Origin: Melastoma dodecandrum
Lineage: Eukaryota > Streptophyta > Magnoliopsida > Myrtales > Melastomataceae
Length of the DNA: 64,000 nt
Reading direction: 5' to 3'
Assembly (NCBI GenBank): GCA_029817715.1
Contig: JARUPY010000537.1
Location: forward strand, 1-64,000
In this document: piece after piece, positions 11,885 to 23,277 of the stretch
Layout of the letters: each line of letters starts with the position of its first letter
Position numbering within the stretch: the first letter of the stretch is position 1
Notes under the pieces: generated by a model
What the model was told of the DNA's origin: nothing
The model's input: the letters and a program-made list of their open reading frames with translations, nothing else
Databases searched by the model: none
Program-made: the position numbers and the translations under genes

Positions 11885-13483
11885 AGCGAACTGTATCGTT
11901 TCCTCAATATGAGAGATGTTCCGTATCAGTTGTGGATCAATTGTGTTCACGATCCCAAGGAGATGGTGCTTGTAGAAGGATTCGATAGTAATGCTTCGTT
12001 AGACTTTTGTACATAGAAATATTATTTTCCATAACTGTCCAACCTTATGTATACAGACACTTGGAGATGTGTCCATATTCAGGTGGCTCTTCCTTTGCCA
12101 TGAATCTGGACATGTTTGGATGCAAGAGAAAATTTTGATTGAATGTTGGATAATCCCAAGTCAATTTGCATAGTGATGCATATATTAGATTCCATATTTG
12201 AAGTTATTTGTTACCTTAAAGAGAGTGTATCAACTCACGTGAAAATAAATCGTAATAAAATGATTTTAAACCATTTTATTTTATGTAATATACCACATGA
12301 ATATATTTAGTTAATTAGATGACTAATTAAATCATTCATCTTTTTTAATTTGGTGAAAGAATTGGCATACAGACTATCCCTATAGATTAACCTTCTGTAA
12401 AGTAGTAAAAGCTTACTTACTACATATCATTAGCTTATCTTTTATATGAAGTCATGAAAGTCATACTAACATACGATCCTATAACAAACTAAGTTAAGGC
12501 CTAAATAGAAAGTTGACTAATAAATAGCATCAAAAATTGATAATTTTCCTCGTAAGAATTATTATTTTATATTGCATTAGGCCATGATACGAGGAATTTA
12601 TCGCAATAGTACCACCATGGTCAAAATCTCCCACATAGGATAACTCAGAAAATTTATTAATTAATCACGAAGTTTTACTGTAACAGTTGCCTAGCTTTCC
12701 TTAAGAAAGAATGACGAGACATGTTTATGGCTGGCAATTTGAGATATGGGCACGTTAATTAGGACACGACAAGACTCGGTTTAAAAGGGGTTCTGATTTA
12801 CCTAAATGTGTCTTTCACTTTAACGGGTTGAGACACAACACGACACGACAAAATATATGTTCCGAAAAAATATATGTACAGGTTTAAAATTTGAAAATAT
12901 ATAAAAAATTTAGGATATATATATTAGTTTCTTTTCTTTATAATCTCTTATATGTGAATTCGCTTATTCGTCGTCTTTCTTTTATTCTTTCTCAGAAGAA
13001 TCGTCATCATTTCTTCTTTGCACCAAGATTTCAAAGAGATATTTAGTTGTAAGTAAGCTAATTTTATTATTTTTTTTGAATTTTGAAATCTCGTTTAATC
13101 TTGTGATTATTTTTTATATCTTACTTTCCTTGGTTTGTTCGAGAACTTCACGGGAAAAAGATTTAATACAAGTTGCACTTTAGGGTTAGATTTTTCAGAC
13201 TTTGATGAGATTAAAAAATTAGGGGATATGGATGAGAATGATGTGATGGTAGTAAAGGTAGAATTGCAAGGCGAAATATATTTTTAAGTTAATTTTTTTT
13301 ATTATACAAACCATAGTGGGTTTTTATTGTATTTTTAGTCTGAAATACTCTAGTTGTTGGATTTAGTTTATTGAATTTTGGAGCGCCATGTATTTGTGGA
13401 TCACTTTTGATCGACTGGATTTTCAGAAAATCATGTATTCATTGAGTCCCTTAACAATTGTTTGTCCGTTTTCAGTGAGGACG
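11885..13483. other. AT-rich intergenic sequence
   Basis: No coding sequence, RNA gene or clear repeat was recognised. The block near 12750-12870 carries short repeats of the type ACACGACACGAC that resemble transposon termini, but no element boundary is visible. Confidence 0.35.
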
Positions 13484-14098
13484 TGATAACTCTACAAAAG
13501 TAGAGTTATTAAGGCACTCTTGTGGGCATTAATGTGACTAGTTCGTTGAGTTTTGATTATTTTTAGTTGCTTTTGCATCTTTTTATCTTTATTTGTTGAA
13601 TCTTTAGGTGTTCGCGTATTTTGATTAGTTTATTAAGATTAGTCTCTAATGTGTGATTGTTTGAACGAATGTTAAATGTGGAAAGGATGAGCCAAAGATG
13701 AGACCAAGAAGTTGGGTATCATCGACTTTCAGGAAGATTAGAGAAGAACATCCGTCCTATAAAATTATTTTGTGCAAGGGTATTTTAGGTTATCTAGGGG
13801 AATATTTTATGAGGGAATCCTAGAATTTTTAGGGGGGTCTTTTGGTTTAGGAGGAAGACAATTTTAGGACATAAAGACGGCTGAAGAGTATTGGAGAAGG
13901 AGATTAAGGTGACAACGCTCAGATCGGAAGATTAAGGAGTCCCTCTTTATTTTCGTTATCCTATTTTCGGTGTCATCATCTGTGTTTCTTGCTTTGTCTT
14001 TGAATCTTGATTTCATTATTATGAACTAATTTCTCATTCTAGGACTATGACGAAACTTCGTATTCCTATAAATCTAGTGGACTTTCTTTCTTAATGTG

Positions 14099-14103
14099 AT
14101 TCG
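14099..14103. repeat. Left target-site duplication of the Copia element (ATTCG)
   Basis: ATTCG directly precedes the LTR start TGTTGGTATAG and recurs at 24772-24776 directly after the other LTR. A 5-bp duplication is what Copia integrases produce. Confidence 0.95.
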
Positions 14104-15597
14104 TGTTGGTATAGGATTGCACTAAGAAGGGGGGGTTGAATTAGTGCCGTAAGAGTTATGACACTTTTTCGCTCACAGAAGCAGGGTTCTGTTAGGTCAC
14201 AGAGGCTGGATCTGATAAACAGATTCCCAGTTCTGAGACAAGTTATCTTTTGTGTAAGACACAAAGATTTATAGTGGTTCGGCAAACAATGCCTACGTCC
14301 ACTCTCCCAGCTCTCACCCAAGCAGGGCGTATTCACTATGATTGGAATGTGGGATTTTACAGATGCACACTTCTGCCAGAAATGTGACTAACAAATTGCA
14401 CGTTATCACGTGTCTAACACAACCCGCACGCAACGTGTCTGACTCCGGCTCCTCACTGAGCCCAACGTGGCTTGACGGCTACCACCTGCCCAACGAGGCT
14501 TAACGGCTACCTCCTGCCCAACGTGGCTTAACGGCTACCACCCGCCCAAACGTGGCTTAACGGCTACCACCTGCCAAACGTGGCTTAACGGCTACCACCT
14601 GCCCTTGCACACAACCTGTGTGACTAACAACCTGCACGAGACAAGATTAGCAACTACAGCACAAACTCTCTGCAGTTACAGAAGACGCTCTCTGTCAGCG
14701 GTGATCGGCTCGGTGAATGCACGGCGGACGCTCTCAGCTTTTGCAACGGTGAAGGCACAAGGATTCTAGTAAGCTTTTGGTAGAACGACGACTTGGAATC
14801 GTTGCTTCACACTTGCACTTAAGCTTGTCCGTAGAACGAAGTTTCCCAATCAATCCCAACGGCTAGTTGATTCACTTGCCATATTCTCCATGATTTAATC
14901 CTGTGGGAAAACTTCCAAAAGCATAAAGCATTACCCTTAGTTACGTTAGATAATAATTAAACAAAGTGATCGCTCAATAAGAGATAATGACTTCTGCTCA
15001 GAAGCTATTTGCTGCGACAGCAGAACCAGCACTCTTTCTCATACGAATTTGGCATTGGGATTATAAGTTTCCATAATATGAAAACATTCCCTTCGTAGAA
15101 TTATTCTCACCATATAGGGAGATCTTAACCTGATAAGGTCATTGCCAAATTACGTAAACATAAGATCACGTTAGTTAAGGAAATAAATATTTCCAAATAA
15201 CTTAAGGTCCAAAGATGAACATAGACGTGATCCTGTGTGAGATAAATATCTCACGTGCTCACATATAGGACAATCTCCAAGAAGGAAATCGTCACTCACA
15301 TAAATACCATTCTGTAAACCATAGCAAGTACTCCAGCAAAGAGAGTTATAGCAACTATGACATAGATGCTCATCTCTGTAACAGAGATAGTGGATTCGAT
15401 AGTAGATCTTATCCTCAGAACTCCATTTCTGATGGCTAGATCGTTTCCCCTGTTGAAGTACTCCACATAACTCTTTTATGTATTGCACGAATGACAGAGA
15501 CCAGCTTCTACACCCGAAGACCTGTTCTTCTGTACACTTAAATAACACATTAGCAATACATAACCTTTGTCATCATCAAAACCAGATTATATCACCA
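14104..15597 (-). repeat. 3' LTR of the Copia element
   Basis: Starts TGTTGGTATAG and ends TATATCACCA on the plus strand. It is the same length as 23278-24771 and nearly identical to it. It contains the tandem repeat at 14461-14604. An open frame inside it (15171-15548) also occurs in the other LTR, but only because LTRs are copies of each other. Confidence 0.95.
14461..14604. repeat. Tandem repeat of about 29 bp in the Copia 3' LTR
   Basis: Five head-to-tail copies of CCCAACGTGGCTTAACGGCT + ACCACCTG with small changes (CGTGG/CGAGG, ACCACC/ACCTCC). The same array is at 23635-23778 in the other LTR, so it predates this insertion. Confidence 0.9.
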
Positions 15598-15599
15598 AT

Positions 15600-15610
15600 C
15601 TCCCCCTTTT
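15600..15610 (-). other. Polypurine tract of the Copia element
   Basis: Minus strand AAAAGGGGGAG lies two bases from the start of the 3' LTR, the position of the plus-strand primer in reverse transcription. Confidence 0.85.
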
Positions 15611-16404
15611 GATGATGTCAAAACCATGCTCATCTGGAGAGTAATGATTAAAGAGTTTTAATGGTCTTACAGATTTCCTTGTTGCGAGATGGTTGATACA
15701 GAAGCTACTTTCTGTAGTAACTCCCCCTGAATCTAAGCGGATTAATTTCGATCGAAATTATTGCTTGCTCAGATCAGATATCGAGATTAGTTAATGTTCA
15801 TTAACCAAATCGATTAGAGCATTTATATGATTTGATCAAATCAGCGCTCGTAATTGCAATACCATGCATTATAGACAGAAGTACTATTCTGTCATGGCTC
15901 CCCCTGAACAGGTGAGTAGTTCTATGATGACCCTTTTTAATCAGAGCTCAGAACGTCACACAGAAGTGATACTCTGACCAGAGTATAAGCAGAGAAAGTT
16001 CTCTGACTCCCCCTGAGTTTAAGCAGTTCTGCTCAAACCCAAGTTGATCTCAACCAGAAGCATCGTTCTGGCGAGGAATTTCTCAAAGCAGAAAATAATT
16101 CTACTGAGACCTGCATTACACTGAGGAAATCTCCTCAGCGTCTTCATGACCTGCAAACAGAGAAACACAGAACACAAAGAAAAATGCAGAGACTGTTCCT
16201 AAGTCTCACAGAACACCTGTCCTAAAAACTAAAAAAAAATTCTCCAGGGAGCTAGCTACTTCTCCCCCTTTTTGCATCATCAAAAGGATATGTCATGAAA
16301 CAAGTTTCAAATCACAAACATGCAGGAATTTCAAAAGAGTGAGTTTTAAAACAACAGATCCAGAGTTTATCAGTTTTCAGAAGCCGGATTCTGAAAAGGA
16401 CTGG
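15611..16404 (-). other. Non-coding tail between the env-like ORF and the polypurine tract
   Basis: About 0.8 kb with no sizeable minus-strand frame. It holds repeated short motifs of the type CAGAAG...TTCTG and several CTCCCCCTG blocks (near 15720, 15899, 16008), which are purine-rich GGGGGAG on the coding strand and resemble additional polypurine-like tracts. It may act as the 3' untranslated part of the element. Confidence 0.5.
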
Positions 16405-18096
16405 TCAGTCACTTTCTTCTGCATAAGGAGAGGAGGATGCATCATCCTTGCCCTTGATATATGCCGCGAGATCAGCAAGATCTACAAGCAGCTTCGTAAT
16501 CAGGGTCTTAATCTCCTTTTGCTGAGCAATGCACTTATCCAATTTGCGTGACTCTTTCGGATTAGCAGAAGTGGACGCCTCAGAAGTATGCTTCTGTTTG
16601 GTATCAATCTTCTTCTGCTTGCTGGTGTCAGCCCGAGTCTTACGCTTGGAAGGTGCAGCAACTCTTTTCTCTTTGGAGGATGGCTCCTCCTTGCTCCTCT
16701 TTGGAACCCATTCTGACCCTGTAAAAACAAACCCCATATGATCAAGTGTCGTACCGTCAAAAGGCTCGACATGGATGGTGTCCTGATTACTCTTGGGAGT
16801 TATATCACAAGAGTAAGTCTGCAGGAGCTTCATGATGATATGGCCATAGGGTAGTCCTCTATCAGGCAGAGTTGCACATCTCTCCATGTGCTCAAAGACG
16901 ATCGATCCAAGATTGACAGGAAGTCCCTCCAGCAGATGCACCATCATGGTGGCGTCCTTCGTGATGATACTGTCTGTGCTCCCAGTCCGGGGGTAGAGGC
17001 AGTACATAACAGCACGGTGGAGGATGCGCAGTTCTAGAGGCAGCTTCGTGCTCTCCAGGTATACGCTGGACTTTGTTGGCCTTTCGGCCCCTGTTATCCT
17101 GCGATACGCCGATGATTTGGATATCTCCATGGGCTGGAGCTGAGAGTGGTATCTTGCACTGAACGCCCTGCATACATCAAGTAGAGAGAAAACATAGGTG
17201 TTCTCCTCTATTACCACCTTTATGTACTTGATCATCTTGTTCACCCTGTGAAAGGTGATGTGGCTGTAGAATTCTCTAACCAAGGAGGCAGAGACAGGGC
17301 TTCTGTGCTCACAGAAGTTAACCAGAGAGAGCTCACGGAAAAGAGTTTCTAATCGCCCAAGAGAGTGCTCAGAGAAGAAGCTGAATCTGATGAATCGGCA
17401 GGGTACGATTTTCCTATCCTCAAGATCTCTAGCAGGAGACTCAGAAGAATCTAACACAGCCTGAATTTCCTCAGCAGAAACGATCTCCCCAATTTCAGGA
17501 GTAAAGGTCAGAGGAGTACCTCTTCGCTTTTTGTTCTCCTTCTGCGGTTCCGCAGATGGGCGTTTCTGTGCCTTTCCTTTCTCCTGTGCCGCGACCGCAG
17601 GAGGGTTCACAGCCTGTTCCTTAGCATTAGATGAAGTTGGGGCCAACTTCTGCTTTGGAAGAGGAGGAGGAGGTGGCAGAATCTCAATATAGGGCAATAT
17701 AGCCAGAGATGGAGACTCTAGAGGAGGGCTTACGCGCTGAGGTATAGGGACCTCTTTCTCAGCTTGTCCTTGTGGAGAAATCACCATTTCCTCAATTTCT
17801 GGCTCAGAAATTTTTGCTGCAGGAGGGTCCTCCTTAGCAGGTACAGGAGGGTCCTCCTTTGTGGATGGCTGGATGACTTCTTGCTCTGCATTCAGAGCTT
17901 TGGAACTCTCGGGGGGAGAGTGCTGGGACACGGATTTCGTATCCTTCGATGAGAGACTTGCGTTCTCAGAGTCGCTCCCCTGTAATGAAGACTGGGTCTC
18001 CTGAGAGTCCCGATCGGACAGAGACTCAGTGCTGAGTCTAGCAGAGCGCCTTACTTTGGCTTTGGCAGCGCGCATTCTCTTGATTCTTGGTGCCAT
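16405..18096 (-). CDS. Envelope-like / third ORF of the Copia element
   Basis: A 563-codon open frame downstream of pol on the same strand, the position of the envelope-like ORF of SIRE/Maximus elements. I place the start at the ATG giving MAPRIKRMRAAK. The frame stays open 88 codons upstream, but that stretch is AT-rich and leader-like and includes a TG-repeat near 18212. The N-terminal third is rich in S, P, E and K and looks disordered, with basic patches. The middle (roughly residues 210-440) has the features of the 'putative plant transposon protein' domain, for example LPVNLGSIVFEHM and LPYGHIIMKLL. The C-terminus is lysine-rich and then helical or coiled-coil-like. I see no convincing signal peptide or transmembrane helix, so 'envelope' is a positional name. 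The function is unknown. Confidence 0.75.
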   Translation of the reverse strand: MAPRIKRMRAAKAKVRRSARLSTESLSDRDSQETQSSLQGSDSENASLSSKDTKSVSQHSPPESSKALNAEQEVIQPSTKEDPPVPAKEDPPAAKISEPEIEEMVISPQGQAEKEVPIPQRVSPPLESPSLAILPYIEILPPPPPLPKQKLAPTSSNAKEQAVNPPAVAAQEKGKAQKRPSAEPQKENKKRRGTPLTFTPEIGEIVSAEEIQAVLDSSESPARDLEDRKIVPCRFIRFSFFSEHSLGRLETLFRELSLVNFCEHRSPVSASLVREFYSHITFHRVNKMIKYIKVVIEENTYVFSLLDVCRAFSARYHSQLQPMEISKSSAYRRITGAERPTKSSVYLESTKLPLELRILHRAVMYCLYPRTGSTDSIITKDATMMVHLLEGLPVNLGSIVFEHMERCATLPDRGLPYGHIIMKLLQTYSCDITPKSNQDTIHVEPFDGTTLDHMGFVFTGSEWVPKRSKEEPSSKEKRVAAPSKRKTRADTSKQKKIDTKQKHTSEASTSANPKESRKLDKCIAQQKEIKTLITKLLVDLADLAAYIKGKDDASSSPYAEESD

Positions 18097-18370
18097 GAGG
18101 ACAGAAGGAAGCAAAGAAGAGAAGTTAGGGTTTGGAAGAAATGACGAAGAAGGATCGGAGGAAAAACGTGGGGAGAGAAAAATGGGTTTCTGAGATGGAG
18201 GGAAGACGTGTGTGTGTGTGCAAAGATACTTTGAAAGGGAGAAAATAAATAAGAAAAGATTTTGGCAGGGAAATCTTAAAATTTTTAAAACATAAAATTG
18301 GAAATAATTTTTGAAAATCATATCTTTCACCAAATCAAAAATGCACACGATAAGGATCAATCAGATCCAT

Positions 18371-21300
18371 TTAGAGGGGATAACAAATCCCTAATTCCAT
18401 TCGCAATTTTGAGAACTTCTCAAAATTTAATGGTTTTGTGAAGATATCACAGAGCTGTGTTTCTGTGCTCACATATTCCACAGCAATAGAACCATTTTGG
18501 ACATGATCTCGAATGAAATGATGTCTTAGTTCTATATGTTTAGACCTTGAATGCTGAACAGGATTCTTGGTCAGATTTATGGCACTGGTGTTATCACACC
18601 GTATTGGAATATTGTCAAACTTGAAACCGTAGTCCTCAAGTTGTTGACGCATCCATAGAAGCTGTGCACAGCAGCTTGCTGCTGCAACATATTCTGCCTC
18701 TGCTGTTGATAATGCAACAGAAGCTTGCTTCTTTGAGTGCCAGGATATGAGCATATCTCCAAGCAATTGGCATGTTCCAGAAGTACTCTTCCGATCGATT
18801 TTGCAGCCAGCAAAGTCTGCGTCGGAGTACCCTATAAGATCAAATAATGATCTCTTGGAATACCAAAGCCCTAGATTTGTAGTCCCAGAAAGATATCGAA
18901 ATATCCTTTTAACATGTGTTAAATGGGACTCCTTTGGTGCTGATTGGTATCTAGCACAAAGGCAGACGCTGAACAGAATGTCAGGCCTGGAAGCTGTAAG
19001 GTACAATAAGGACCCTATCATACTTCTATAGAGGCTAGGATCTGCATCCTTTCCTGATTCGTCTTTCTCCACAATAGCGTTTGTGCTCATGGGAGTAGAC
19101 AAGTGTTTTGAGTTGGTCAACTCATATTTCTTCAGAAGTTGTTTAGTGTACTTTTCCTGATGGATGAAAGTACCTTCTGAAGTTTGGCGAATCTGTAAGC
19201 CCAGAAAGAATGTTAATTCTCCCACCATGCTCATTTCAAATTCACCCTTCATGAGTTCTGCGAACTCATTACATAAGGTATTGTTCGTAGATCCGAAGAT
19301 GATGTCATCTACGTAGATCTGAACAATCAGAAGCTCGGTTCCGTGCTTCTTTAGGAAAAGAGTTGTGTCAACCTTTCCCTTTCTATAGCCCTTTTCAATA
19401 AGAAATTGGCTCAGCCTTTCATACCAAGCTCTGGGAGCTTGTTTCAAGCCATATAAAGCTTTATCAAGCTTAAAAACATGATCATGTTTCTTAGGATCCT
19501 CAAATCCCGGAGGTTGGTCTACGTAGACTTCCTCCTTGATCTCACCATTCAGGAAGGCGCTTTTCACGTCCATCTGAAATAGTTTGAAATCATTAAAACA
19601 CGCATAAGCTAACAGAAGTCTGATAGCTTCTAGGCGCGCCACAGGAGCGTAAGTCTCATCATAGTCAATCCCTTCTGATTGAGAGTACCCTTTGGCCACG
19701 AGTCTGGCCTTGTTCCTGACCACAGAGCCTGATTCATCAAGCTTATTGCGGAAGACCCACTTGGTTCCAACAACAGAACGATCCTTTGGTCTCTGAACAA
19801 GCGTCCAGACCTTGTTTCGTTCGAATTGATTGAGCTCTTCTTGCATGGCAATGATCCAATTAGGATCTGCAAGAGCTTCATCAATGCTTGTTGGTTCCTT
19901 TTGCGAGAGGAACGCAGAATGTTCACAGAAGAGATTCACAGAACGTCTCGTCTGTATTCCTTTCTGTACATCCCCAATGACTTGCTCCATGGGGTGTCTT
20001 TTCTTGTACAGAGTGGGCACTCTGTCCAAGAGATTCTTATCAGAATCATTATCCTCTGAGGGGCCCTCAGAGTTTGCATCCTGTCCAATGACGGACTGGA
20101 CTTGTACAGAATTAGTCTTAAGAGGGACAGCGCTCTCTTTCTGTACTTCAGCAGCAGGCAGCTGCGTACTTAGCCTATCAGATAAGACAGATTCCTCTGT
20201 GTATTGAGAGTCATTAATGATGACATTAATAGATTCCTCAACAACAAGAGTTCTTTTGTTGAAAACTCGATAAGCTTTGCTTGATTCAGAATAGCCAAGG
20301 AAAACTCCTTCATCTGATCTAGCATCGAATTTACCAACATTGTCCTTATGAAGTCTTAGTATGTAACAAGGACTTCCAAAGGGATGGAAATATGAGATGT
20401 TAGGGACTTTGCCCTTGTACAACTCATAAGGAGTTTTGTCAAGTGTCTTTCGTGCAAGTACACGGTTAGACACATAACATGCTGTGTTAATTGCCTCAGC
20501 CCACAAATTCTGTGGAACCTTGCTTTCACACATCATCGTTCTGGCCATATCAAGAAGAGTTCGATTCATTCTCTCAGCAACTCCATTCTGTTGTGGAGTA
20601 TAAGGCGCAAAGAATGTGTGTTCTATGCCATTCATGTCACAGAAGGACTTGAACTCATGGTTTACAAATTCTGTACCATGGTCAGTTCTTAAGCTTTTGA
20701 GAGAGGCTCCTCTCTCATTTTGCAGCTTTGTGACAAGGCTTTTGAACGCACCGAATGCATCACTCTTATGAGCCAAGAACCTTACCCAAGAATATCTTGA
20801 GTAATCGTCCACAACCACCATAGCATAGCGTCTGAGGCCCAGACTCTGTGTTCTGGTGGGACCAAACAGGTCCATGTGGAGAAGTTCAAGTGGTTTTGAG
20901 GTGGAAATATAACCTTTGCTTTTAAAAGAAGCTTTGGTTTGTTTTCCCAAAGAACAAGCTTCACAGAAGCTGTTCTCTTCAAAAGAGAGCTTCGGTAAAC
21001 CTCGTACCAGCTTCCTTTTGGCAATCTTAGACAATAATTGAAAATTGATGTGTCCCAATTTCCTATGCCAAAGATTTGTTTCATCCTTGTAAGAAACAAG
21101 GCATTTCTCAGAAGACAAGAGGTTGTCTTGAGAAACGATGTAGACGTTCTTTCTTCGTTCAGCAACGAAACAGACGGATCCGTCTGTGGATCCAGAACAT
21201 CCTTCTGCGTTAAAGGTTATTTGATAACCCTTATCACAGAGTTGGCTCACACTTAATAGACTATGTTTTAATCCTGCAACAAGCAGAACATCGTCTATTT

Positions 21301-21493
21301 GCATTGTTTGTGAACTACCGATAGTTCCAATGCCTTTGATGTAGCCTTTGCTATCATCGCCAAATGTCACAGAACCACCGTTCTGTAACTTCAAACTTGA
21401 AAACTTAGAAGGATCCCCGGTCATGTGGCGTGAGCACCCACTGTCCAGGTACCACTCATCCTTCCTGGCTTTAGTTTTCAAGTGTACCTGCGA
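18371..21493 (-). CDS. Copia pol polyprotein (protease-integrase-RT-RNase H)
   Basis: An intact pol frame, given from the first codon after the upstream stop. Residues below count from the leucine codon at 21481. The protease has the D-S-G catalytic triplet (D13). The GAG-pre-integrase zinc-binding H139/H144/C173/C176 is followed by the integrase core with D204, D267 and E303. Reverse transcriptase has [12 protein letters not shown] (D638) and YVDD at 723-726. RNase H has YSDADF (D887), E928 and D963. No stop or frameshift interrupts these 1,036 residues, so the enzymes look competent. No ATG lies at the 5' end, and the frame differs from gag, whose stop is at 21505-21507. Expression would need frameshifting or another bypass, or a small indel has broken an original fusion. 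Confidence 0.95.
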   Translation of the reverse strand, partial: SQVHLKTKARKDEWYLDSGCSRHMTGDPSKFSSLKLQNGGSVTFGDDSKGYIKGIGTIGSSQTMQIDDVLLVAGLKHSLLSVSQLCDKGYQITFNAEGCSGSTDGSVCFVAERRKNVYIVSQDNLLSSEKCLVSYKDETNLWHRKLGHINFQLLSKIAKRKLVRGLPKLSFEENSFCEACSLGKQTKASFKSKGYISTSKPLELLHMDLFGPTRTQSLGLRRYAMVVVDDYSRYSWVRFLAHKSDAFGAFKSLVTKLQNERGASLKSLRTDHGTEFVNHEFKSFCDMNGIEHTFFAPYTPQQNGVAERMNRTLLDMARTMMCESKVPQNLWAEAINTACYVSNRVLARKTLDKTPYELYKGKVPNISYFHPFGSPCYILRLHKDNVGKFDARSDEGVFLGYSESSKAYRVFNKRTLVVEESINVIINDSQYTEESVLSDRLSTQLPAAEVQKESAVPLKTNSVQVQSVIGQDANSEGPSEDNDSDKNLLDRVPTLYKKRHPMEQVIGDVQKGIQTRRSVNLFCEHSAFLSQKEPTSIDEALADPNWIIAMQEELNQFERNKVWTLVQRPKDRSVVGTKWVFRNKLDESGSVVRNKARLVAKGYSQSEGIDYDETYAPVARLEAIRLLLAYACFNDFKLFQMDVKSAFLNGEIKEEVYVDQPPGFEDPKKHDHVFKLDKALYGLKQAPRAWYERLSQFLIEKGYRKGKVDTTLFLKKHGTELLIVQIYVDDIIFGSTNNTLCNEFAELMKGEFEMSMVGELTFFLGLQIRQTSEGTFIHQEKYTKQLLKKYELTNSKHLSTPMSTNAIVEKDESGKDADPSLYRSMIGSLLYLTASRPDILFSVCLCARYQSAPKESHLTHVKRIFRYLSGTTNLGLWYSKRSLFDLIGYSDADFAGCKIDRKSTSGTCQLLGDMLISWHSKKQASVALSTAEAEYVAAASCCAQLLWMRQQLEDYGFKFDNIPIRCDNTSAINLTKNPVQHSRSKHIELRHHFIRDHVQNGSIAVEYVSTETQLCDIFTKPLNFEKFSKLRMELGICYPL

Positions 21494-21504
21494 TTAAGAA
21501 CAAG

Positions 21505-23217
21505 TTAGGTTACAACAGGAACCCACCTTAAGCCGGTTCCATAGGATTGTGATTTGTTCCGTGAGAGAATCGCGTTGGTTATGCTTATAGACTTCTTGAT
21601 CTGACATTGTCCGATCATATGTCCAAGCATGCCACAATAGTGACAGGATTTAACCTTTTCTGTCGGTCCGACAAGGTTTTTAATCCTAGATTTGTTATGC
21701 TTCTGCTCAGAAGTATAACATTTCACAGATTCAGATTTCTGTGGCACCACAAACTTCTGTTTCTGTGCAACTTTGGGACTTATCACAGAACATGCGTTCT
21801 GTGTCACATAGCATACATCATCTGAACATTCAGATTTGTTTCTGTGACAATTGTGAGACTGACATTCAGGTAATAAACCTCTGTTAGACTCATCTAGTGG
21901 AAAAACCACTTTGTCACGAACGAGTAGCTCGTCCCATACCTCAGGAAGAGGTTCTCTGATCAGAGGAGATGCTTCTGTGCAGAAGATCTCAGCATCCTTT
22001 TTCAAGGCAATCTTTTCTCTGTGCAGAGAAGTGAGTTGTGATTGCAGAACCTTGTTCTGCTTTTTCACCGAGCGATATTTTGAGGATAGCTCTTTAACTC
22101 TCTCAAGGATTTCTGTCAGAAAACCTTTAAGATCATTAGAAGATAAATTAGACATAGATGTCGAGATTACCTCTTCATCTGAATCAGATTCTGATTTGGA
22201 ACGAGCCATGTAGCAAAGGTTTGCCTTCTGCTCTTCCTCAGACTCAGATTCATTGTCCTCCTCATCGCTCCAAGCCAATAAGGCTCTTCTTCTGTTTCGA
22301 GAAGATTTTGACCTATCAGCCAACAGAGGACATTCATTCCTCATGTGTCCCAGTTTCTTACATTCGTAACATACTGGTCCCTTTTTGTTCTCTAAGTTAG
22401 AAGACTTGGGTTTAACACTTCGTTTGAAGCGTTTCTTGTAAAGAAGTTTGTTCAAACCCTTTACTAACAAGGAAAGCTCCTCATCAGTTTCTGCTTCTAT
22501 ATCATCTGATTCATCATCAGTAGAAGCTGATGCCTTAAAGGCAATAGATTTGGTCGTCTGAGGCACAGATGACCGTTTCTCTTCCTCGTAGGAGAGAAGA
22601 GAACCCATAAGCTGATCCAGCCTAAGAGTTGTTAAATCTTTGGCTTCCTCAATAGCGGTCTTTTTAGCTTCCCAATTCATGGGTAAAGACCTGAGGACCT
22701 TTCTCACCATTTCAGCATTAGAATAATTTTTCCCAAGAAGGGCTAAGCTGTTGATGATTGTATTGAGTCTATCATACATTTCAGAGATAGACTCATCAGG
22801 CTTCATTTTGAAGGCCTCCTACTGCTGGACCAACAGATTTATTCGTGTCTCCTTGACTTGATCAGTCCCTTCATGGGTTAGAACAAGTCGATCCCAGATC
22901 TCTTTTGCTGTGGTACAGGCAGAGATCCGGTTGTACTCCATAGGAGATAGAGCACAGTGAAGAAAGTTGACAGCCATAGCATTCAGCTTGATGATTTCAA
23001 CTTCCTGATCAGAAAGTGAAGTCGTGTTGCCATGCTCAACTTTCAGATCTTGTCCTCTGAGAAGCAGAGGACCATTTCGGATGATCCCTAAACACCTCGG
23101 TTCTCGGGATGCAATCCAGAACTCCATCCTGCTGCGCCAGCTGGAGAAGTTTTGTCCATCAAATAATGGTGGACTATTACTGTTGGAACCAACAGCGTGC
23201 ATATATCCCATTTGCAT
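21505..23217 (-). pseudogene. Copia gag, interrupted by one in-frame stop
   Basis: The capsid precursor of the element. The first part, 23217-22819, has the Copia gag start with FDGQNFSSWRSRMEFWI and ends at a TAG at 22819-22821. The same frame resumes at once and runs to 21505 for the rest of the UBN2-type capsid region (LRSLPMNWEAKKTAI). Two CCHC zinc knuckles follow, CYECKKLGHMRNEC and CHYCGMLGHMIGQC, which would package RNA. A single nonsense codon in an otherwise clean frame suggests a recent point mutation or, less likely, read-through. A stop here prevents full-length capsid unless suppressed, so the copy is probably defective in cis but could be mobilised by sister copies. Confidence 0.9.
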
Positions 23218-23263
23218 CCTATCGGATCTCTCAACAAGCGGTTAAGCTTTTATCGTTGAGCCT

Positions 23264-23275
23264 GCTCTGATACCA
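23264..23275 (-). other. Primer-binding site of the Copia element (tRNA-iMet)
   Basis: Minus strand TGGTATCAGAGC, complementary to the 3' end of plant initiator methionine tRNA, lies two bases inside the 5' LTR. This fixes the orientation of the element. Confidence 0.95.
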
Positions 23276-23277
23276 AT

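Noticed and set aside
15171..15548. 125-codon frame present in both Copia LTRs (also 24345-24722)
   Set aside because: Duplication in both LTRs is automatic. The frame has no recognisable domain and lies in LTR sequence.
23264..23275. tRNA-like match to initiator tRNA-Met
   Set aside because: Only the 12-base primer-binding complement is present, next to an LTR. There is no tRNA gene body. I saw no other tRNA or rRNA gene in the window.
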